Assembly: GCA_907163345.1 (NCBI GenBank)
Contig: CAJQUN010000056.1
Span: 2,046,001 to 2,110,000 of the forward strand
Length of the DNA stretch: 64,000 nucleotides
From: Haberlea rhodopensis
Lineage: Eukaryota; Streptophyta; Magnoliopsida; Lamiales; Gesneriaceae
Direction: 5' to 3'
The stretch's first letter is position 1, and each line of letters starts with the position of its first letter. Below the pieces are notes generated by a model, which saw only the letters and a list, made by a program, of their open reading frames with translations, had not been told where the DNA came from and did no database searches. Shown one piece after another: positions 45,840 to 55,796 of the stretch. A program made the translations under genes and the position numbers.

Positions 45840-47095
45840 AATTTATTTTATACATTTTAAATGAGCAATTCAAAATTAATTGGCACAAATTAATTGTGAC
45901 CAATAAATAATGAAGCTCAATATTGATTGGAGTAAAATGCATAACCCCTTAGCATGTGCACATATAAATTGTTTGATTGCATGATGTACGCCTATCCTTT
46001 TATAGTAAGTGCAATGAATTCTAATTTGAATATGTTATATGATATTATGTGATTAAGCATGCTATATTTGTTTAGATGCTCTATCTTGGAAATAATGCTA
46101 TCATGATCTAAATAAATTTATCAAATGATGATTTGAGTATTCTAATGATTATTGGGCACAAATGCATGAAATTTTGGTAGAACATAGCACATTTTGCACA
46201 TTTTGAATTCATTGTTGATCGCCTTAAAACGCATGTTTGTATTCCTCAAAATGAATTAATCTTATGCTTATTTGGGCTATTATATGCTTGACGAGGAACA
46301 TGTATAAAATATGGCTATGTGTCAACATATATTTGTGATTTTTGTACTTTTTGATTATCACAAAAAGGGGGACAATTGTGTGATAATCTTGAAGTTTACT
46401 TCATGCATAGTTTAAGGGGGAGAGCTTGTGTATGCATGGTTTGAGGGGGAGAGTTGTTTACTTTATGCTTTACTTGATTATTTTGTATGTGCTATACAAT
46501 TGTTAAGGGGGAATCAAGTTTACTCACATTTAATTTCAAAAATGCATTTTGAAATCACCTTTTAAAAATCACAAATTGTGAATTATTGTGTTTGTGAGAT
46601 TATGTGATTAATTTTTGTTGTTAGATGGTTTAATGTTAGTTAGAATTATCAAAAATAATTTTTTGGTCCAAAAATTAGCTCAAAATGTTGCCAAACCATC
46701 GCCTCAGCATTCTGTGCGAAGTGCTCGTCCGTGGCTCGCATCGCCTCAAACGATCGCAAGCATCGCCTCGGGCGTGGCTCGCATCGCCTCAGGCGATCGC
46801 AAGCATCGCCTCAGGCGTTCTCGATCGCCTCAGGCGTTCTATAGATCGCCTCAGGCGATCTCGTTTTTTAAAGTCTGAAGGCTACGGCTTTTGCTCATTT
46901 TTTCAGCAACTTTTCGTGTTTTTCACCCATAATTCGAGATTTCTTCATCATTGTTATAATCGATCATCCTAAGCCTTTCCAAACCATCAATTTCACTTTC
47001 CAAACAACAAATCTTCCAATTGGATTTTTGCAAACCCTAACCCCTTTTTCATAAAAATCGAAACTTTACCTCAATTCTCTCAAATTTCTTGCAAT
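45840..47095 (+). other. Element C spacer where pol is missing
   Basis: Non-coding. It holds four polypurine-tract-like stretches (AAAAAGGGGGAC at about 46364, TAAGGGGGAGAG at about 46412, GAGGGGGAGAG at about 46443, TAAGGGGGAATC at about 46503), like sequence normally just before a 3' LTR. It then has a palindrome cluster (46696-46862) followed by CTGAAGGCTACGGCTTTTGCTC, resembling LTR sequence (CTGAAGCTACGGCC... at 43258). It looks like a former 3' end joined to an LTR-derived segment upstream of the second ORF. Confidence 0.7.
46696..46862. repeat. Internal ATCGCCTCAGGCGAT cluster upstream of ORF2
   Basis: Seven or more copies of CATCGCCTCAGGCG or GATCGCCTCAGGCGATC in 165 bp. Same motif as in the LTRs but with the opposite central base in the same reading. 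It ends 233 bp before the ORF2 start. Confidence 0.9.
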
Positions 47096-48469
47096 ATGTC
47101 TCGAAGCAACCGTGAAGAAGGAGAATCAAGCCGGAGGAGACGCTCTAATCGCTCCAATAGGAATTATACGGGTCCTCCACTTGATGGTAAGCCAATTCCG
47201 GAAGACTATCTTACTCGCAAATTAATTCCGGGTTATATCTTTGATTTCGATTTCCTTAGGACTTCCCAGCTCCCAATTCTTGATTGGATTCAATTCCAAC
47301 AATGGGAAAATTTTTTCAAACCCCCTAGAAAGAACGATTTTTTGTATCCATCCATGATTCATTCTTTCTATGCCAATCTTGAACTGTTTGAGGGTGATGG
47401 TGAGTTAACTATCAAAACCATCGTTTGTAATCGCCCAATTGAATTCAATAGCACTGAATTAGGAAATATTCTTCGCATTCCTTCGGAGGGTCCGGCTAAA
47501 TTTGCTCTAGCTACTTGGCCCAATGATGGGGTATGTGATCCTGCCCAAGCCTTGTATCTCATATTTGGCGGAACCCCTCAATGTCCAAACCAATCCTTTC
47601 TTGTGAATTCCATCCCTACAAACTACCAAATCCTTCACAAGATTGTGATCACCTCGATGATCCCTCGGGATGGTGATCGTCTTAGGTTGAAGTTCTCTGA
47701 TGTATACTTGATGTATTACATCATTATAATGACCCCCTTCAACCTACCTAGATTCATTGTCCAAATCTTTAGGAACACCGCCCATAATCCTAAAAAGGTT
47801 ATTCTCCCATTCGGCCGTGTCCTAACAAAGATTTTTCTTCATTTCAACCTTCCTTTTGATGACAATGAGAAACTCCCTATCAAGTCCAAGGACACCTTCA
47901 ATCTAAGGTGTTTTTTGTTTAACAAAATATCTTGGAATCCTTTCACTTCCTGTTGGGTTAATGATCCGGGGAACCTACTTTCTGCCTTCAATCCTAAAGA
48001 TCACCCCTCATTACCCATTGATAGGATGACTAGTGCCCAAAGGGTTCATTTTCCTTTCTTGATTGAACCAAATATCGATGAGCCACCCATTCAGCATCAA
48101 TCCCCATCTACATTTGATGACATGATGAATATTGGGGCGGATATTCCAGCTCCTGATAGTCATCAACCTTCTTCTTCTTTTGAATTCAATCCAGACGCCT
48201 TTGCCTTTTTTACTTCTCAATTCCAAAGCCTTCGTGAGGATATGAACTCACAATTTCAATCCTTGAGAGTCGATATGAATTCTCAATTTCATTCCCTTCG
48301 AGATGATGTTGCGTCTCTTCGAGCTTACCAAGACTCCTCGAGAGAAGATTTGTCGTATTTACGACATGAAGTGGACGCTCTTCGTTCTCAGTTTTCCAGT
48401 ACTCACATGGATGAGGATACTACTCACGGGAATGATGGTGATGGTGATGGTGATGGCGGCTTGGATTGA
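47096..48469 (+). CDS. Element C ORF2, putative plant transposon-associated protein
   Basis: 457 residues from MSRSNREEGE. The start is basic and Ser/Arg-rich. A globular region (residues about 25-300) resembles the 'putative plant transposon protein' domain found in many plant retroelements: YANLELFEGD, IVCNRPIEFN, and LGNILRIPSEGP match its 'x-x-V-R-G-x-x-V-x-F-x' then 'x-I-N-x-L-L-x-I-P' layout. This is from memory of the family and not searched. A Pro-rich linker follows. The C-terminus has a repeated SQFQSLREDMN/SQFQSLRVDMN/SQFHSLRDDV pattern, a clear coiled coil (residues about 375-435), and ends in an acidic DGDGDGD tail. No protease, RT or integrase motif and no signal peptide or membrane segment is seen. 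It sits where some Copia elements carry an env-like ORF. Function unknown. Confidence 0.85.
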   Translation: MSRSNREEGESSRRRRSNRSNRNYTGPPLDGKPIPEDYLTRKLIPGYIFDFDFLRTSQLPILDWIQFQQWENFFKPPRKNDFLYPSMIHSFYANLELFEGDGELTIKTIVCNRPIEFNSTELGNILRIPSEGPAKFALATWPNDGVCDPAQALYLIFGGTPQCPNQSFLVNSIPTNYQILHKIVITSMIPRDGDRLRLKFSDVYLMYYIIIMTPFNLPRFIVQIFRNTAHNPKKVILPFGRVLTKIFLHFNLPFDDNEKLPIKSKDTFNLRCFLFNKISWNPFTSCWVNDPGNLLSAFNPKDHPSLPIDRMTSAQRVHFPFLIEPNIDEPPIQHQSPSTFDDMMNIGADIPAPDSHQPSSSFEFNPDAFAFFTSQFQSLREDMNSQFQSLRVDMNSQFHSLRDDVASLRAYQDSSREDLSYLRHEVDALRSQFSSTHMDEDTTHGNDGDGDGDGGLD

Positions 48470-48939
48470 GTTGTCTTTGTTTTTGTGTTTTTTAGATTTT
48501 ATCCTTTTGTAATTGTTTGTAAGGATTGTAATTGTTAAATGATGTTGGAATGGATTTATTGTTTATGTTGATGGATTTTAAGATGTTGATTGGATTTTGA
48601 GTTGATTGTGTATTACTTGGATGAATTTATGGTTTATTCAATTTTTAAAGGGAACTATGTCCAATTTTCTTAAAAATCCTTTACCCTTTTTTATTCTCAC
48701 AAAAAGGGGGAGAATGTATGTGTAAACTTGGTGTAATCTTAATTGATGAAATGCTATTTGCACCTAATTGTTTTTACAACTTGTGACACATTTTGTAAAG
48801 GTGATAAAAATGCACATTGAAACATTGTTTATCATTGCATTCATTAAGGGGGAGTTTAAACTCTCTATGCATTGCATTGTTATAAGTCTTATTTTCTTTC
48901 AAGTTTACCGGGTTTTGTGATCATCAAAAAGGGGGAGAT
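48470..48939 (+). other. Element C 3' untranslated region
   Basis: Non-coding, T-rich. It contains three polypurine stretches: AAAAAGGGGGAGAATG (about 48705), TAAGGGGGAG (about 48846) and the final tract at 48926-48939. Only the last abuts the LTR. Confidence 0.8.
48926..48939 (+). promoter_or_regulatory. Polypurine tract, element C
   Basis: AAAAAGGGGGAGAT directly before the TG of the 3' LTR; primer for plus-strand DNA synthesis. Confidence 0.9.
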
Positions 48940-50327
48940 TGTTGCGCCTTAAAACGCTACAACTCTCATTCCTCTATTTTAAATAAAATTATCGTTTTTG
49001 TTTTGATGATTACAAAACCTATACATTTTGTACTAATGGTTTTTATTGAGTATGCAGCATAAATTATGATCAAAGTTGAAGATTATAATAGTATTGAAAT
49101 GCCAAAGAAATTGTCTTTTGGAAGACACGGATCGCCCCAGGCGATGGGTGCCATCGCCCCAGGCGATGGGTGCCAGGCGAGGATCGCCACGCCCATCGAC
49201 AGAGGCGATGGCTAGGCGAGCATGCGGGGCAGATCGCCCCAGGCGATGGTGACCATCGCCTGAGGCGATGGCAGCCACAGGGACTTCGCCCCCGCACATC
49301 GACTGAAGCGACGCCGAGGCAATGCGCGGGCACGCGCGCGGGGAGTTCGCCCGAGGCGATGGCATGAACGCCTGAGGCGATGGTCTGGATCGCCTGAGGC
49401 GATGTGGAGTTCGTTTGAGGCGATGCAAAATTTGGACATGCTGAAGCTACGGCCTTAATTTTTGCTCTTGATCGCCTGAGGCGATCCATCGATCGCCTGA
49501 GGCGATCTGTGCATTTTTGACCGTTGGAACGCGGCGATGGGTGATCGCCTGAGGCGATGGCTGAGGCGATCCAGGAGTGATTTCAGCCCTTTGAAGTGCA
49601 ACGGCTAGTAGGAGCCTTGGAGGCCTTCTACACTATAAATATGGATGCTTTGGAGCATTTTGAAGCTAAAGAACAAGTCTACAACTCATACAAAGTGTTG
49701 ATCAATTGTTGGTTCAAATTATATCATACTCTCCATACATTGTTGTTGTATTGGAGCTTGTGATTGTTTTCATTTGTTGAGTCTTGTTGTCTTCGTGTGA
49801 GTACACCGTGAAGGTGTTTCTGTTGGTTTAATTCATTGTAAAGGTCCTCCAACACCAAAGCAAGTTGGAAAATTGTAAAGTCGCCATCAAGTGAAGGTGG
49901 TGCAATTGTGTGGCTATCCTTGGAGCCCTTAAGGCCAAGAAGACTCGTGAAGAGTGTTGGTTGCTCGGGAAGAGCTTGTGTACTCGGGAAGAGTATTGTG
50001 CTCGGGAAGAGCGTTGTAACTCGGGAAGAGTTGTGTTGTGGCTTACTTGGAGCCCTCAAGGCCAAGAACATTTATTCTAGTGGAACCTCGGTTGGAGGTT
50101 ATCTAACCGGGAAGAGGAGACGTAGGCGATTCATCGCCGAACTTCTATAACAAATATCCTTGTCATTTACTGCTTTATTTTTCATTACGCATTTATTTAT
50201 TTATTTATTTTATTTATCGATTGACTAAAGGCTTCCGCAAGCGCAAAACTCTTTTATTTTTCAAACTCATTTTAAAAAGCTAAAGTAGCCAAGGAATCTC
50301 ATTCACCCCCCCTCTTCGATTCCAACA
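48940..50327 (+). repeat. Element C 3' LTR (1388 bp)
   Basis: Same as the 5' LTR apart from one C fewer near the end (C7 versus C8). Palindrome array at 49130-49572, TATA box at 49634-49642. Confidence 0.95.
49130..49572. repeat. GATCGCCTGAGGCGATC palindrome array, 3' LTR
   Basis: Identical in order and spacing to the 5' LTR array. Confidence 0.92.
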
Positions 50328-50332
50328 GGAAT

Positions 50333-52171
50333 CATAACAGAAATAACTGCACAGATAACCAACGAAACTTAACGGAAACGAATAACACTATCATAATCAT
50401 ATAATGTCTTAACCATATAGAATTAATCTTTAAATATAGCCATGCTGTAATGAAACAAATGCATACTCAAATACGGATGTGACACAATGATATCATTCCA
50501 GACTATACCCGCTGGAAGGGTATCGACAGATATTATACCCCCTATGTCTTCGGGCAAAACGAAATGCGTTTCTTTATTCTCGTCGCCAACGAGCCGAAAG
50601 TATGCGCGTTTTTATCCTCGTCGCAATGCGAGCCACAACGAAACGAAAATATCCACAGTTCACAAACCTCAAATCGTATTCACCGAATCAAGACAAACAT
50701 GGCCTTTAAAAATAGTTTTTCACACACAATAAAATGTTATTTCAAATTTACATTTTTCAACAAAATACATTTCTTATCAAAATCATATTTCAAAATAATC
50801 TTTCATGCTTACTATTCAAAACATTTCAAAATAAACAACAAAACATACTCAAAATAATTTGCGTAAAATTGCAACTTCCTTTACGTACAATCACAAAACA
50901 TTTCTTAAAGTACTTAAAATAATTTACGAAAAATGCAACTTCCTTTACGTACTTCAAAGCTTCCTATCAACGTTCAAATTACAAACTTCCCACAATCTCC
51001 AAGATGTTACGGATTTCCTATCAAACAATTTTATACTATCAAGTGTACATTCTTACAAACTAATCCAATTAAATCTATTAATTGATAAGTAAATATTACC
51101 TATATGCCTCTAAACACCATATTAAGGTAAATCTAACCCAATTGCAACAATAATCAAATTTAACTATGTTTCCCTCAACTTAACAGTAATTTCATTTAAA
51201 TCAGATTTTTAGACAAGGAAATAATCATGCTCCTTAACTTATAGCCTAAATCTTTGAAATCAAAACTACAATTTCAGTTTCTTCCAAAATCCAATAACAA
51301 TTCCAATAACATATTTTCGAATTCCATACTTAATTCCATCCTTAAATTTCAGAAATATTTTCGAAATCCAACTCTTGAATTACAAACTCTGTATAATTTT
51401 CGAAAAAAAAGAAACAGTGTACAAATCCTCACATTCCAAAATCTCCCATTAGCAATAAGATGATGTTCTTGATAAATTAAGCTAATATACTCCAATTGAT
51501 CCCACATCACTAACCTAACCAATTTCAGAACCAAAAAAATCGAAAACAAAAAAATTCGAAATATGAAATTTCATACCGATTTGCTACGTTTTTCTGCTCA
51601 CATCCGATTTCTTCGCTGTTGCTCGATACTACTCGAATTCGGAATGATTTGCGAAACTAAAAATCGAATTTCAGAAATCTGGAATTATTTATTTATTTTA
51701 TTTATTTTCGGACTCGAGACATACGGAATGGATTTTGGTTTTTGTTGTTAGGGATTTAAATAGCTAACCGGTTACAATCAATAATAGATGAAGAGACGAG
51801 AAAATCGATCAGTTTTCGGTGAAGGTGAAACGAGTGAGATGAAGAAGGTGAAGTGAAGAAGAAAGGCGAAGAAGTGAAGGTGCAGTGAAGAAAACTGAAG
51901 CTGAAAAGGAAAAAGAAATGAGCGAGACGAAGCTAAACGTCAAGTCTAATAAAAGTCAGAAAATTTGTTCGGTTATCACTCTTAATTATCATTAATACTA
52001 TTAAATATTATTATTATTATTATTAATATCATTATTATTATTATTTTTAAAAAATATTATTATTATTATTATCAGATATTCTTATTATTTATTATTATTA
52101 TTATTAATATTATAATTTATAACTTACATAATATTTGGGTCAATAAATTCCTTAAAAATTGTGCCATTACA
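50333..52171 (-). repeat. Chromovirus LTR3, second part (after element C)
   Basis: Resumes with CATAACAGAAATAAC, exactly continuing 42755 once one GGAAT copy is removed, and ends GCCATTACA. The CTGTA target duplication follows at 52172-52176. It has private indels against LTR1 and LTR2, such as an extra CTCTAAA near 51107 and a loss of about 20 bp near 51260. Confidence 0.93.
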
Positions 52172-52826
52172 CTGTAACAGCCAAAAATAGTGTTTTTCGA
52201 GCAAAAACTACCAAAACAACTATCCCAACTCCCAATACTCCACAAATCCTTAACATAAACACAAAAGTACTCAACATATCACAATAACAAAATCTCTATA
52301 AACCCAAAACTCAATCACATATCTATTCATGGCCAATCTCTACAAAATTACTATCAAAACAAAGACAACCGAGAGGGGAAGAAGATTACCCAACTATTTG
52401 CTCGAGAATCCATCAAGAATCGAGCCTCCATCGAGTTTCTTCTTCAAGGGAAAATGGGGGAAAATGGGAAGAAGGGAGGCGGTGAGGGGAGAGGAGGGAA
52501 AGGCAAATGAGTGGAGTGATTGAACACTGAGTTTACTTGGTATATATAGTACCAATGCTCCAAAAACCCGAGTTTCAAATACTCGTACAATTCTTTAATA
52601 ACAATAGTGTTCAATAAAAACTCACACTCCTTCAAATACATCCCAAGCCTCAGTCCAAAGCTCCCAAACTCCAAATCCCACTACCAACACAATTCCAAGG
52701 TTTAACACGCCAATGAGAATAAAATCTCAAACCTTGATTCCAATAATTCCAACAACAAATAATAATCCCCTAAAACCTCAATTCGGTAATTATCATCATT
52801 ACCACAATTAATCTCCGGATATCACA
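52172..52826 (-). repeat. Element E2 3' LTR, upstream part
   Basis: In coding (minus) direction it starts TGTGATATCCGGAGATTAATT at 52826. A TATA-like CTATATATACC lies near 52545. It breaks at the CTGTA duplication, continuing at 27849 on the far side of the chromovirus array. The right end abuts TTTATCCCCCATT (52827-52839), the complement of a polypurine tract AATGGGGGATAAA, which fixes this as the 3' LTR of a minus-strand element. Confidence 0.75.
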
Positions 52827-53285
52827 TTTATCCCCCATTAAGCAAATGTCGTCATCGAAATTTGTATACATGTACTCAACGTACCACACAGACCACGCAA
52901 CTCAACTCAACTACACAGTATCGATTCATGATTACGTCATGAACAAAACATCAGCTGCGAGGACAATGACCTCGCACCAAACTCTGGAATGGAGGTATCC
53001 TCCCAAAACCAACATTATCTTCTAAAGATGTTAACATACCTCGGTTTAACTAACCATAATCAGTCAATCAACCTTAATTGCTCTTACTCAAATCATTCCT
53101 GGTTCTAACATAGATATCACATTTATGACATCTCTACAACTTGATATACGATGCAAAATACACATCGTTTCGAAGGAAACCACCAGTATACAACATTATA
53201 CTCACACTAAATCCGGTTTCCGCCTCTCCAAAAATATTATTCATCGAAGGCAAAGTTGCACCATTTGCAACTCGGACTGGGCAAC
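52827..53285 (-). other. E2 internal region, 3' end
   Basis: Begins with the polypurine tract. Farther in, the minus strand is open with CPVRVANGATLPSM (53280-53240 region) and continues, after removing the solo LTR at 53286-55791, into YWSVAEG and LWPKYDFLEYNDVD at 55797-55881. The protein is not recognised as any retroelement domain I know. No integrase or reverse transcriptase motifs found. Confidence 0.45.
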
Positions 53286-55791
53286 TGTGATGTCCGGAAT
53301 AATTATTAATTGTCAAATGGATTTAATTATGATATTTTTATGATCGGGATTTAATTTTTGAGTATCGGATGTTGGGACCGGAAATTGAACAAATGATTCC
53401 GGGACTATTTTTGAATAAGTTAAGTCATGAGGACTTAATAATAATATTAATAATACTAATGGTTGGGAATGAAAGTTAAAAGTTTGGGATTTATAATTAA
53501 AATGGGGGGAAGTGTAAATTTCCACATATTTACACCATTTTACACACATTAAAATCGGTTAACCCTTTCCCCAAAACCCCATTCCCGACCGCCCCATTCT
53601 TCACGGCAACAAGGCTTGATTCCTTCCATGGAACTCGATTATTCATTGCCCAAATCCATTGGTATGTGGTTTCTCATCACCCTAGATCAATTTCCTCCCT
53701 TATTTTTGAGTTTTGGTTGATATTTTTGCATGATTTGTGTTCGGTTTTATGGTTCAAAATTGATACTATGTTGGGCTTGAAAATGAGGAGTTGTTCTTGA
53801 TCGATTTTTCCTTGCTGCCTCCTTTGATTTACTTGCTGCCTGTGTTCGATTTTCTGTGCATATGGGACGATCTTTTTTGATGTTTTTGGGGTGAAAATGT
53901 GCTGCCTGCTTGTTCAAAATTATAGGCTGATGTTTGGCCGAATCTTGTTAATGTAATGGTTCAAAATGATGGTGAGTTGGTTCGAAAATGTCATGTTGCT
54001 ATGGTTCAAAAATCTTGCTGAATTGGGTTCAAAAATTGTTGCTGCCATGGTTGGAGATTCTTATTGTTTTGGCTTAAAAAATAATGCTCATAAGGTGTTT
54101 GATATAATGCTTAAGTGGAGTTTGAGTGTGACCAAAAGCTATACTAAATGTTTAGTAAGAAAGCCTACTTATTGGAATTACACCATGGTAGTGTTTTGGC
54201 GAGTATTGGCTTTGGTTTGAGATGCTTTTAACTTGGAACATGTGAAGTGTGCGAATAAATGGGTTAGATACTGGTAGTGTGAGTTATAACTTGGAATAAA
54301 GATGTGGTGATGTATATGCTTGAATGGACATCATATGAGTTTTAGATTGAAACTCAATGCATGCTTAATTTGTTTAAGTTGAATTTAAACAAATAAATGA
54401 CTTTATGTTGGGATTAAGAGAATTAGATTTAAAGGGTAGAATCTCGTATCTACATGGATCCTTTCTTTCATGTCTTGGTTTGAATCACTTCGGTGTTGGT
54501 TTGGATGTTTGGAACATGTTAATTGGCTAAATTGAGTTTTGTTGTTGGGTGGTTGGATTATGTGATATTATGGGCATAACTTATGAATTATTATGATATT
54601 TTATGCATCAAATATTGGTTATGAGATAACCCTTATACCTTTAAGTTCATGTAGAGCCTTCTTGAGCTCTCGGACAACAAAGAGGATGACTTGACGGTAA
54701 ACACAGATTATAAGGTATGTGGTGACGTATGGGCAGGTATAATATGAATTATTTCATATTCCAGTATTCATATATGTGAATAATTGTGATGACTGAATAT
54801 AAGATAACGAATATGTGAAATGAGTTTGATATATGTGGTATGGGACACGTAAATTTATGTTGTCCGGATTGGGAGTTGGGTATTATGTGAATTGAGTTTG
54901 ATATATGTGGTATGGTGAACACGTAAATGTACGTGGTCCAGATATAGAGTTGGATATGGATGCCTTTGGCATGACCAGTATGAGAAAGTGTTGAGTGAGA
55001 TTGATTGATAGACAAAACTGCATTGACATGGAATTATTTATGATTAAGCATAAATAATAGATTCTTGTTGTATTGAATTCACTGTGTGGTTGAGTATCAT
55101 ATTTTCAGTGACGATACTAAACTTGATGTTATGAAAGCGTGTAAGCTTGAAACAGGAACATTGTGTGGAAGCTATACAGATTCAAAACTTCACATGGAGT
55201 ACATTTATAGATTTTCGATACTCTTAAATCGTGATATCAATATCTTTATGCATTGTTATGATATGGGTAGTGTGATGTTGGTATGCTCACCTTGTGTGGG
55301 GCCTGTTTCTGTTGAAACAGGTATTACAGCTACAAGGTTATTTTGGCGTAGCAAGCTCGAGCTTGGTTGGATAATATTGCTTCCTGAAGCGTAGAATGAG
55401 ATTGGGTAAATGGTATACATTATGTATGCCACTAGATGGGTATTCATTATTTGTTGCTCGCATGTGAGCACTTGGAGTTGTGTATATGGACTGTAATAAT
55501 GGTGTTGGGAGTCCACTTTTTATATCTTCTTATTGTGTTTTTACCTGGCTGGGTACTTACTTATGGTGATGATTTCGTTTAGTATTGTGTTTTTCACTGG
55601 CTGAGAGTTATTTTTAGTGATGTGTTATATTTTCGGATAGCCCAAATTATGGGGAGACTCTGCCCAAATTTTTATAAAATTCATGGGATTATGTGAAGCA
55701 TGTAATGATTCTTTAAAAGAAAGAATTTTTTTACATACACAAATGACGTCATAATTGCATTATTGACGTGTTTGGACATTGGGGTCTTACA
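53286..55791 (+). mobile_element. Gypsy-like solo LTR (2506 bp), TSD GCAAC
   Basis: Starts TGTGATGTCCGGAATAATT and ends GGGGTCTTACA. GCAAC flanks both sides (53281-53285 and 55792-55796). It inserted into the E2 internal region. The orientation is inferred from GGAGACTCTGCCCAAATTTTT near its right end (about 55651), which in the chromovirus LTRs lies near the 3' end in coding direction. No internal sequence remains, so it was produced by recombination between its two LTRs. Scattered open frames inside carry no domains. Confidence 0.88.
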
Positions 55792-55796
55792 GCAAC

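Larger units (their letters stand above)
42756..50327 (+). mobile_element. Element C: pol-less Copia-type retrotransposon, TSD GGAAT
   Basis: Complete element of 7.57 kb. GGAAT occurs at 42751-42755 and 50328-50332. LTRs are 42756-44144 and 48940-50327 and appear to differ only by one C in a C-run. The primer-binding site is at 44147-44159 and the polypurine tract at 48926-48939. The interior codes for a Copia-type gag (44193-45839) and a second ORF (47096-48469), but no protease, integrase or reverse transcriptase frame exists on either strand. It must rely on enzymes from a relative. The near-identical LTRs indicate very recent transposition. It inserted into chromovirus LTR3. Confidence 0.95.
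27850..52171 (-). mobile_element. Tandem chromovirus array LTR-int-LTR-int-LTR, TSD CTGTA
   Basis: Three LTRs (27850-30311, 35005-37464, and 42139-52171 interrupted) separate two nearly identical internal regions, all on the minus strand. CTGTA stands immediately outside both ends (27845-27849 and 52172-52176), and no target duplication borders the middle LTR. So this is one insertion event carrying two internal units and a shared LTR. The third LTR is split by element C. Domain order and a chromodomain-like C-terminus mark a Ty3/gypsy chromovirus. Both pol copies are defective. Confidence 0.93.

Noticed and set aside
52329..52523. 64-codon plus-strand frame starting MANLYKITIK
   Set aside because: Inside the E2 LTR near its TATA box on the opposite strand; no domain, and repeated only because the region is duplicated.
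52174..52826. A separate short LTR beginning TGTAACAGCC
   Set aside because: That TG is created by the CTGTA target duplication. Joining across the chromovirus insertion gives a longer LTR with better ends at 26409.
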